A DNA stretch of 64,000 nucleotides from Eulemur rufifrons. Taxonomy: Eukaryota; Chordata; Mammalia; Primates; Lemuridae. The notes beneath the pieces are model-generated. The model had not been told where the DNA came from. It made no database searches and saw only the letters and a program-made list of their open reading frames with translations. Positions 25,400 to 34,712 of this stretch are shown here, piece by piece. The position numbers and the translations under genes are program-made. The stretch's first letter is position 1. Every line of letters starts with the position of its first letter. The stretch spans positions 253,508,843-253,572,842 of the forward strand of contig NC_090989.1 of the NCBI RefSeq assembly GCF_041146395.1, written 5' to 3'.

Positions 25400-26090
25400 T
25401 CCAGTGGTTCTCAACAAAAATGATCAGATCAGAGGAGAATTGGGAAATCTATGAGTTGTTACTATGGTTATTGGGGAGGAGTTGCAGCATTTAGTGGGCA
25501 GGGCCAGGGGTGTTACCCAGCACAGTCCAGCACAGAGAACTGCCCTGCATCTCACACATCTTTGGAGCGAGCATCATATATTGAGGTTGGTGAAAACTCT
25601 CTTTATAAATATTTGAGCCATGAACTTAACTCTGTTTTACTGAAAACACAAAAACTTGATGTTTTCATTTATACTGACTTTTCCAAGAATACAATCACCA
25701 TATAAATTAAGGAAAGATTATGCTTTGCTTTGGTTGGAATTTTATTAGGGCGTGCTTACAATTTCAGAAGATCAGTTTGTTGATGGCAACACCACCAGAG
25801 ATATTTATATTGCCAAAAAACACAGCTGTCCACATTTGTAGCTGCTGCATTCATGGAGATTCTACATATAAGTGCAAGCAACTAACTACTTTATTATGTC
25901 TTCTGGTGTAGTCATGCCTGAGCATTTGCATAATGAAATATATCATTGTATTATGATTTTACTTTTCTTTCCCTTTTTTGTTACAATTGGGCATTAAATT
26001 GATTTTTTTAGTTATATGTGTAAGTAGATTATATTTTGTCTAAGTTTCATTTTAGGATCAAAGGAAGCACTACAAAATATTTGTGTTAAG
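25400..26090 (+). mobile_element. hAT-Charlie-type DNA transposon (MER5-like start)
   Basis: It opens with ccagtggttctcaac, the usual hAT-Charlie terminus, followed by 'gcatttagtgggcagggcca', typical of MER5. The AT-rich remainder may be the internal part of a longer relative. Confidence 0.65.
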
Positions 26091-26654
26091 GAGGGAACGT
26101 CGGGTTAACAAGATTTAAAATCACTGTATATGATTCGAAGGCCTCTCCAGTTCCACCACTTAGGACTATCCCATATTAGGGACTACGTTCCTAATCTATC
26201 TTGCTGAAAAAGGAATATCTCTGGAAAGATAAAGAATTCTCCAAACTCTTTCAAGAGAAAGAAAGGTACCAAAAACAACTTTAAAATAAATGTACTTCTT
26301 GACCATGAAGAGTGAAGAGTTTGTTCCTAAAAGACAAGATCTGGATTCCCTCTACCCATTTTAGAAACCATTTCCCAAATACAAGAATCAAGCTAGGAGT
26401 AAGCCAGGAAAGGACCCACGTTGCCGCAGTAGCTTCTCCTTCCTGCCAGAGCTGTCTCTCAGCTGTCTGTACCTAGGGCAAGAGGGAAAGGCCAGGGGAA
26501 GAAAAGACACCTTGAAAACTCAGTACAGCTGCCCTGCAAACATGCAGGATGTGCATTGGAGCTCCAGTTGCAAGAGAGCTGGGACTAAGACTGGGATGAA
26601 GTGTAAGTGCAGGGAAGGGGTCCAAGGGGAGTTTTCTGTGCTGCCCTTGCCAAC

Positions 26655-26860
26655 TAGCAGAGTGGTTAAGTGCACAGGCTCCGAAAGCAGACTGCTTGGG
26701 CTCAAATCCCAGCCCTGCAACTTACTGGTGCCCCTGGGTTGGTTATTTAATATCTCATCCTTTCTATCTGCAAAAGGAAAACAATAATAGTACCTATGCT
26801 TCTTAAAGCTGCTATGAGCACAGCACTTGTCACACAGTGAGTACTTCACTCTCACCATCA
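26655..26860 (+). mobile_element. MIR, nearly complete
   Basis: 'agagtggttaagtgcacagg' (the MIR 5' region), 'ctcaaatcccagccctgcaa' and 'aacaataatagtacctatgc' are in order. Confidence 0.9.
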
Positions 26861-26994
26861 GCCTTATAAAGCTGAGGCAGGACAGTGATCCCCCTGTCCC
26901 CCACCGCCCAATGGTCACAGTACAAGACCAAAGAGTGAGCACTGGGCTGGGAGCAGAGACCTGGGCCCTGGCTCCATCATCCCTGTAGACCACT

Positions 26995-27110
26995 TACACT
27001 CAACTGGCTCTCAGAGACCATCAATTGCAACTCCCTGTTTTATAGAAGGGGACCCAGAGGCTGAGAGAGGAGAAGAAAATGAAGCTCTCACAGCAAACTA
27101 GTGTTAGGTT
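26995..27110 (-). mobile_element. MIR-like fragment, antisense
   Basis: 'tagaaggggacccagaggct' is similar to the reversed MIR core. Diverged. Confidence 0.5.
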
Positions 27111-27349
27111 CTCAGTCTAGACCCCTTCAACAGCATCATGCTGCTTCTCAAGCACGCTGAGCATCAGTTTGTACATCTGTAAATGGGGGTGACTATCATG
27201 AGGTGGCACCAGGGATCCTTGAGTACAATGACAAAGGGAAAAGCCCTTAACAAGCCCTTATGAAGCCTTTGCCAGCTCAGGGGAGTTCAGCCACGACTCA
27301 GCACACAGTGGGTGCCTGACGCATATTTCTCACGTGCGTTACATTATCA

Positions 27350-27440
27350 TCTCTCACTGGCCAGCAAGCTCACCAAGGGCAGGGCCTTGTTATATCAAAG
27401 GTTGGTTCTCAGTTAATGTTTGTTGAGTGAGTGAATGATA
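27350..27440 (+). mobile_element. L2 3' end
   Basis: 'agctcaccaagggcagggcc' runs to 'tgtttgttgagtgagtgaat'. Confidence 0.8.
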
Positions 27441-28079
27441 GCATGCCTGAAAACAGAACTGGAAAAGGAAAAAAAAAAGGAAAGGGGAACTCTTTGGTGT
27501 CTATAACCAGAGGGAAAGCCAGAGATTGCAAAGAAAGAAGTCCATTCCCTCACTCAGTCCTTCCACGTCTGTGCCAGGCCCCATGCTGGGCACTGAGGGC
27601 ACCTGGGATGAATGAGAGGTGACCCCTGCCTTCTTGGAACTCCTGGTCTGATGGGGGAGGCGGGAGGAGGCTGTGGGTGCTCACAGGCAGCCTTCTTGAT
27701 ATGGCATCCTTCTCTGCGGGGCAAGGAGAGCTTCCCCAGGCAGGTGCCATGCCGCAGAGCATGGGGGTGCAGGCAGGGGACAGAGATGGAAGGAAAGCAT
27801 CGCTCCAGGACACGGAGCATGCATGGTGGGCTAAAATCCGCCCCCAACTCCCCAAGCCACCAGACCACATTTGAAGAAAGGATGCCTTTGTGCCCTTTTT
27901 CTAATTTTCCACTGGTGCAAGAGACAAAAAGTTGATGTCAAGGCATCACCCAGCAAGGCCAGAACCCACCCCAGGCTCGGGGGCACAAGGAAGACGAGGT
28001 AGCAGGCAGCCCAGGAGGACTGGCCAGTCCAACAAGCAAGCAAGGAATTCCAATAACCTCCCATCCCAACTCCGCACTG

Positions 28080-28800
28080 TGCGTCCGTCATCCACCCCGG
28101 CCCCTGCCTGCTAGGCGCGGCCTCTCCCGGCAGGCTGGGTTCTGACACCGGTCTGTCCCCGCCCGCCCCGCGCCCCTCGCCTCTGCGCATCATCTGCTCC
28201 GCTGCCCAGCTCCGGGCTGCCGCCGCGCCCGCGCCCCCCGGGGCCCCGGAAAGCTGGCATCCGTTGTTACCATAACAAACTCAATTGTTCTCAGCAGGGC
28301 CCCGGCAAATAAAGTCATTCATTACGGGCCTCTGCCGGCCGCCGTGGGCTGCGGGCAATCAGCGGCCGCCGAGGGCCGAGCCACGCGCCAGCGCCATTAC
28401 CTGCCGCGCCGCCCCGCGCCGAGCCCCGACCGCGGCCGCCGGCGGGGGGAGCGCCCGGCCGCCGATTAGTTTTATCTCAGAACGTCAATTGACTTATACT
28501 GATTGGCTTCCTGCCGCCAAATGTCAATTAAATTGCAAATGCTTGGCGGAGGCCGGCGCGGGCAGGCGGGCTCCTTCCCGAGGGCGCCACGCGCTGCCTT
28601 CTTTTCGCGCCACGTTCTGCCGCGGTTGAATTGATTTCTCCTTCCACAGCGCGCAGGAAATCCAGATCCCCGCCTGCAAGGCGTCTGCGCTCCGTCCCGG
28701 GCCCAGGAGGCGCCCCGGCCAGGCCGAGCACTGAGCCCCAGGGGGCGTCGGGGCCAGCAGGACAGGGAGGAGGCGCTGTCCTCCCGGGGCTTCTATTCGC
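28080..28800. promoter_or_regulatory. Intragenic CpG island with candidate regulatory core
   Basis: CpG dinucleotides are dense (for example around 28155-28260 and 28340-28470), unlike the rest of intron 5. The island surrounds two AT-rich cores at 28261-28320 and 28465-28550 that carry RFX/SOX-like, PBX-like and octamer-like motifs. No open frame with splice sites is seen. It could be an enhancer, a minor promoter or a polycomb target. Confidence 0.6.
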
Positions 28801-28999
28801 AAGGTGGCACAGCCGAATCCCTGGACATCCCTAAAGGTCTTGGGATACAACTCTTGCTGTGAACTTGAGCAAATCCCTTCCCGCTCCCTTTCGGCCTGGC
28901 TTTCTTCACCCTCCACGAAGGAGCTTAAAAGAGTTGGTGACTGGGGTCCTGTCCAGCCTAGCCCAGTGTCTGGGCACACCGGGGGCGAGATCTGGCAGA

Positions 29000-29215
29000 A
29001 TCACCAGCATCCACCCGGCGCTGACTCTGTGCCGAGTCGAATGTGGGCACGGTCTCGTCTTCTCCACGACCCCTTGAAGCAGATACTATTGTTATCCCTC
29101 TTTCGCAGAGGAGAAAATTGAGGCACCGGTTAGGCAAGTTGCGTGAGATCTCCCAGCCACGGCTGGGTTTCAGACCGCGCAGCCAGACTTCAGAAGCCTG
29201 TGGCTTACCTACTGT
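29000..29215 (-). mobile_element. MIR, antisense
   Basis: 'ctattgttatccctctttcg' and 'cagaggagaaaattgaggca' are the reversed MIR core. Confidence 0.8.
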
Positions 29216-29299
29216 GGCTGTATGCAGGGGGAGGCGCTGCAAGAAACAAGAAAGGGAAAGGGGAAAGGCCCTAACCTAGACATGGGCACCTCCCACTGC

Positions 29300-29455
29300 C
29301 AAGAGCTGTGCCAGATGTGCCACATCTGTGATGAAATTCTCACAGTAATTGTATGACCTAAGTGTTACAGTCCCCATTTTACAGACGGGAAAACTGACCC
29401 TTGGAGAAGCAAAGAAATTTGTTCGAGGTCACAGAGCAGGTATGTGAAATGAACT
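29300..29455 (-). mobile_element. MIR, antisense
   Basis: 'tccccattttacagacggga' and 'tgttcgaggtcacagagcag' are the reversed core. Confidence 0.8.
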
Positions 29456-29469
29456 ACAATTATACTCTC

Positions 29470-29680
29470 ATTGGTGATAGAGCCTTACAGTTTTTAAAGC
29501 ACTTTCTCATGTACTGCTTCTCACTGAATTTGCCCCAAGATTTTGAGGAAGGCATTCTGCTCTCCCTTTAGCCTGTAAGAAAATCGAGGCCCAGAATGGG
29601 TTGCCCAAGGGAGTGCCAAGCCAGGACTCAAACCGAGGGCCCAGTGACTCCAAGTCCAGGACTCCAAGCCCCACCTCAAA
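29470..29680 (-). mobile_element. MIR-related fragment, antisense
   Basis: 'agcactttctcatgtactgc' and 'agaaaatcgaggcccagaat' fit reversed MIR. This makes three antisense MIRs in a row from 29.0 kb. Confidence 0.65.
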
Positions 29681-30554
29681 GGCCTTGCACAAGCATGGCT
29701 CATAGGCTCTGCTCTTGCCCCTCTCTCGTTCTTTGGGAAACTAAGAGGGGGACACAAGTCATAAGCTGGAGTCAAGCTGGAAGATGCTCGAGGCCATGGG
29801 GAAGAGCAGGAAAGGGGCTCCCAGGAAAGAAGGCATTTGCTGGAGGAATCATAAATTAGACCCTGAAAGAGGTTTTGTTGTTTTTCATCCATTGTCTCCC
29901 ATAAACCTTCCCCTCTGCCACTCTGCCTGCCTGCTTAGGGTTGTCTCCGGAGAAAGAGGTACGCAGGTTCTTAACTGATAAAACGTGCCAGCGTTTAAAA
30001 GATACAAACCTGACCAATCGTCCTTTTCAGAAAAGAGATGTTCACGGAACAAAAGTACCATTCAGAAGTGCTGGATGGCATTTGTGTCTCAGACAGAAAG
30101 GAAATGAAGAGAGAGAAGATGGAGGAGGAGGGAGGGGGAGAAGAGGAAGGCGGAGGAGAAAGGACCAGGAGCTAGGAGGTTGTCCAGGCTCGGTGCATCC
30201 AAACCGAGGCTCAGGAAGCACAGGGACCTGACTGAGATCACACAGCAGGGCAGTGGCCCATCTGGGCCGAGGAACCCAGGCTTCTCCAGCCGAGTGTCAG
30301 GCTCACCCTACCTCCTGCCAGCTGCCCTCATCGGCAACCTGAATTATGTGAGTTTCTGGAACATGAAGCTGCCAGTGTAAGTTCTGCCAGTATAAGTACT
30401 CTTCTTTACCTCTGACCCTAGCCAGAATGATCCTATCATTAGACTTGGTAACAGCAATAAAATGACCATTTGAAAAAGAAAAAGAAAACAAAAGAGCTGG
30501 GGATTTAAATGTTTCTCAACAAAGTCTTCTTGAGGAATCTGGATTCAGGGTATA

Positions 30555-30765
30555 ATAGAAATAAGAATAGCCGATATTTTTAAACTTTCCATGTGCCAGT
30601 GCTAATCAAAATATTATAGCAATATTTTCTAATTACCAAAAAATGCAAGAATTATTATCCCCTTTTGACAGATGAGGAAATGGAAGCCCAAAGAAGTTAA
30701 GGCCCAGCTAGGAAATGGAAGGGCTGGGCTCAAAGTCCCACCTGCCCACTGTGCTACTGCTGTGA
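30555..30765 (-). mobile_element. MIR, antisense
   Basis: 'attatccccttttgacagat' and 'gaggaaatggaagcccaaag' are the reversed core. Confidence 0.8.
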
Positions 30766-31089
30766 TTTAAAACCCACCCATGATCAGCTGACCACACTTA
30801 AAGCTTACAGGTGTGACAGGTGTGACATGGGAGTGTGCACAGTTATGTTAGGGAAGCCTCAGAAATGGGGTACCTGAGTGATGAAGCAGGCTCTGAGCCA
30901 ATGTCCCCCTGAGCTCAGCCTGGTAGAATGATGGGGACAGGCAGAACTGCGGGAAAAAAGTAAAAGCAAAGCCCCATGTTGGAGAGAGCTGAGGACGTCC
31001 CCATGGGGGACACTCAGCCTCACAGTGATGTCCTCCGGTTCTGACACTCTCTGTCACATGGCAGGTAAAGCTACTCTGAAGCCAACTAC

Positions 31090-31265
31090 CTGGGTGCCAG
31101 TCCCAACACTGCCACTGATGAGCTGTGTGGCCTTGGGCAATTTCCTTGATCTCTCTGAATCTCTATAAAATGGAGATAATAAAAATACCCACCTGGTACA
31201 GTGGTTGTGAGTATTAAGTATGTTAATAATGTAAAATCTATACCATCAACACTCAATAAGTGCTA
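31090..31265 (+). mobile_element. MIR
   Basis: 'aacactgccactgatgagct', 'ctctataaaatggagataat' and the tail 'caacactcaataagtgctag'. Confidence 0.88.
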
Positions 31266-31384
31266 GCCATCATAGTTGTACCATACTGCACTTCCTGTGT
31301 GGGGCCATGGCCTATACACACCCACACCTGAAGCATATGCTCAGGTAAGGCAGGCAGAAAGAGGACTGCAGGCACCAGCATGCA

Positions 31385-31435
31385 CATTCGTGCATGTGTA
31401 TGTGCATGTGTATTTGCATGCATGCGTGTATGTAG
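31385..31435. repeat. TG/CATG-rich microsatellite
   Basis: Imperfect tgtgtatgtgca and catg units. Confidence 0.8.
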
Positions 31436-31599
31436 ACCATGAGAGAGCTCCCTCCCCCTCTAGAATGGTTGTCACATGATCCTGGAGGATGGAGGCTTTG
31501 GGCTCAGGTGGGAGTGGGAGGATATCTGATGTGCGAGGCTCTGGGTTCTACTCAGCCGCCTGCACCCACTGACCAGGTGGGTTCATGGCCCCTGTGATA

Positions 31600-31950
31600 T
31601 CCACAGCCCCCATTCAGTACACATTTGCTACCATGAACCAGGCCCCATGCTGGACATTAAGGTAAAAACCATGACTGCTACGGACATAGTTCCTGCCTTC
31701 ATGGAGCTCGCAGCCTCGCTAGGAAAACTGACAAGTGACAAATAGTATATATTTATTAACAGGCAGGTTCTGTGTGCTGGGGGTTGGGGGAGCCTGGAGG
31801 GGAGCTAACAGTTAGCAGTGAACATCGGGGAACCCTCACTTAGGAAACGACATTGAAGCTAGATCCTGAAGTTTTGGAATATGAGCAGGGTAAATGGTGG
31901 GATGAGGGAGAAGGACAGTTTTCTAGGCAGTGGGAACAGCATGGTTATAA
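31600..31950 (+). repeat. Ancient interspersed repeat, interrupted by a MIR
   Basis: 'catgctggacattaaggtaa' and 'tgccttcatggagctcgcag' match the element at 24850. Wording of the same kind seems to resume at 32190-32340 beyond the MIR. Confidence 0.5.
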
Positions 31951-31954
31951 AAGG

Positions 31955-32190
31955 TACCCTTTATGAGCACATATCATCATGTCATGGGGTCATCCCGGGC
32001 ACTGTGCATGCATTACCTCATACAGTCACACAGCAGCCTATTCAAAGGCACAACTGGTGCCCTTGTTTTACATATAGGGAAACTGAGGCTCAGAGAGGTA
32101 AAATCACTTGCTGTAGGTCACAGGAGTGGTCATTGGTGGAGTCAGCACTAAAACCTGGTTGTCTGACTCTACAACCCATGCAACTCTCAG
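31955..32190 (-). mobile_element. MIR, antisense
   Basis: 'tgttttacatatagggaaac' and 'tgaggctcagagaggtaaaa' are the reversed core. Confidence 0.85.
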
Positions 32191-32689
32191 GATGTGAGCA
32201 GGACAGAGCATATGGTGTTCAAGGAATGGAAAGAGGTTTGGTGACTGGAGTGAGCATGAAAAGAGGAGAAGTGGAGAGGGCCTTGCAGCCTTGTGAAGAA
32301 GTCTGGATGGCTTCTGAGAACAGAGCGCAGGTTTGAAGGGTTAAACTCTTTGGGCAAGTCACTGATCCGAACTGTATTTCAGCTGCTATGTGGAGGGCTG
32401 ACTGCTGTTTGGAGAAGTCAATGACGTTGGAGGTGGGGACCAGCCAGAAGGCTGCAGCGCCAATCCAAACAAGGGAAGAGAGTGCTTAGACCAATGCAGT
32501 AGCAGATTCCAGAGATATTTCAGACAGAGAGGCCGTGACCTTGAGAAAACACCTGCCACAAGGCCTTTTTATGTGGTTACATGCAGACACACAAACTTCC
32601 TAAGCAGCAAGGATGGTGGAACCTCTACTTCTGGCTAATTTAAATTCTAGGAAAAATTATAAATAGCAAATTCTCCCCCTCTACAGCAG

Positions 32690-32820
32690 CAGAAAAAATT
32701 TCAAAAGCATTTTTCAACCTAAAATTCTATGAGGAAGATATTACTGTAGTCTCCACAGGTGTTAAGTGACATGCCCAAGGTCACACAGCTAACAGAGAAA
32801 GATCCAGATCTAACTCCAAC
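32690..32820 (-). mobile_element. MIR, antisense
   Basis: 'aagtgacatgcccaaggtca' then cacagctaaca. Confidence 0.7.
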
Positions 32821-32829
32821 TCTGTACAC

Positions 32830-32955
32830 CACAGAGTGTCAGAGCCCAAAAGACCCTGAAAAATCACCTGCTCAAATCTCCACATTTTAACATGAGGAAA
32901 ACAAGGCTCAGAGAGAAGTAACTTGGCCAAGGTCACACAGAAAGTAAAGGCTTAG
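32830..32955 (-). mobile_element. MIR-like fragment, antisense
   Basis: 'catgaggaaaacaaggctca' and 'gtaacttggccaaggtcaca'. A second copy directly after the first. Confidence 0.7.
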
Positions 32956-33439
32956 AGTAGAAGCAAGGACTCCCAGAAAGGTTTGTGTTGGGACATTTGG
33001 ACCACAGAGGTGAGACCTCCAACAGGCTCATCCAGCCTCTCCCTCCCCAACTGAATGCTGGCAGAGAAGTGAGACTTAGGCAAATGGTCAGCCTACCTGG
33101 GCACTGCTGCCCACGATCCTGTTACAAGCGTACCAAGCTCATGAATGGCCAGTACACATTGCCCTGTTACCCCTCTTGTCCTTAACCCTGGACAGCAACT
33201 AAGCTGTCCTGGGTCAATGGTGCCACCTGGTGGCTGGTGCTGGGAAGTGTCTGACCCTCTCATCACTTTTCAACCTCCTGTCAGTTGCTAGAAGGGCTGT
33301 GCCTTTCTCTCTGCCCGTTTCCTCTCATAGATCAGTTAATTGCACTACAAGCAATCTCCTTCTCACACATACCTTTTATAGCACCTTTTATCCTTCTTCC
33401 TCTCAATTTTTCTCAAATTACCTTAGAACATTCTCTTTT

Positions 33440-33545
33440 TCTCTCTCTTCCCCATTTTATTCCATCAGTGGAATAAAATGATCCAAGAAAGGACTAATGC
33501 AAATAACTTGTACCAATGAAAATGAAAACTGGGAATTCCAAAGTG
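33440..33545. promoter_or_regulatory. Candidate B-cell enhancer core in intron 5
   Basis: Within about 90 bp lie a perfect 12-bp hairpin (33453-33480), a perfect octamer ATGCAAAT (33497-33504), an IRF-type GAAAATGAAA (33518-33527) and a palindromic kappaB-type GGGAATTCC (33531-33539). The intron-5 enhancer of PAX5 is known to use PU.1, IRF4/8 and NF-kappaB. That this is that enhancer is inference. Confidence 0.4.
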
Positions 33546-33556
33546 AAATTAGACAC

Positions 33557-33598
33557 ATGCACACACACACACATACACACACCCCACACATGCACAGG
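33557..33598. repeat. (CA)n microsatellite
   Basis: An imperfect CA run just right of the motif cluster. Confidence 0.9.
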
Positions 33599-34264
33599 AA
33601 TCACCAACCACTGGCATTCCAGAAACAGCCAGAGGCCCCTGTAGAATCAGAACAAAAACCTCCCATTTCCCAATTTCCTTTCAGACCTGCTTTTCCTCAA
33701 ATACTAAGAGTCAAGATAAATACCAAACCCACGTCCTTATTTCATTCTATTTTGTTTCATTCCTAATCAATATCATTGCTGGGTTTTCTCTCACCAAAAA
33801 TATGCCCAGGATGGGGTCTCCAGGAGTCTGCAGGCTAGTGTAGGGCTCAGCTGGGAGGGGGAGACGTGGCAGGGTTCCAAAAGTCCTGCTCCCCAGGCTC
33901 TCAGGGAGCACAGGGGTAGCTGCTGTTGGCACAGAAGGAAGCCTGCTGGGGGGAGATCAGACTCAAACCCTACAGACGTTCTGCTGGGAAGGAGAGGAAC
34001 CTCACTAGCTGTGCCTTTCTGTGGGAGCTCAACCTGGAATGGGAGCACAAAACACTATACATCTCAATCTGCTAGAGGAGGATTTCCAAAGCCCAGTGTG
34101 CCTTGTCACTCCCTCCCCAGCTCAAAGACCTGCCATGGCTCCACTGCCTTCAGGAGCTAAGCATGGGAGAAACTGACGGCACCTTTCTTTTAACTAAAAA
34201 AACCACTTAACTGCTCTCCCTATCTGTGAGTGACAAGCAGGCAAGTTCAGAGCTTACAGCAGCC

Positions 34265-34712
34265 TGGTACAGAAATTCTCAAAGTGCTGAGAGTGGGAGG
34301 AGGGATCCCCAGGATATTTCCAAGGGATCTGTGAGGTCAAAATCGTTCCCATATTAATGCCAAGATATTATTTCCCTTCTTTCCCCTCATTCACAATCAT
34401 ACAGTAGAGTTTTTCAGACGCTATAGGATGTGTGATGTCACAACAGGCTGAACACAGAAGCAGATCTGAGAATCGAGCCATCTTCTATTAAGCCAGGCAC
34501 TAAAAAGATTTGCAAAATTGCAAGCCAATGCCATTCTTACTAAATTTTTGGTTTGTAAAATATGGTCCTTTCTTATTTTAAAAATATTACATTTATTTAT
34601 TACTATTATCCATTTTAATTAACCCACGCAAAGTAAAGCTCCCTGAAGTCCTTGATAATTTTTAAGAGTTGAAAGGGGCCCCAAGGCCAAAAGTTTGAGA
34701 ACTGCTGGTCTA
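34265..34712 (+). mobile_element. hAT-Charlie-type DNA transposon
   Basis: The left end has agaaattctcaaagtgctga. The right end has 'ggccaaaagtttgagaactg', a near-inverse terminus. The inside is AT-rich and non-coding. Confidence 0.75.

Noticed and set aside
25924..25931. ATTTGCAT octamer as a regulatory site
   Set aside because: It lies inside a decayed DNA transposon. Another at 31412-31419 lies in a TG/CATG microsatellite. Both are likely incidental.
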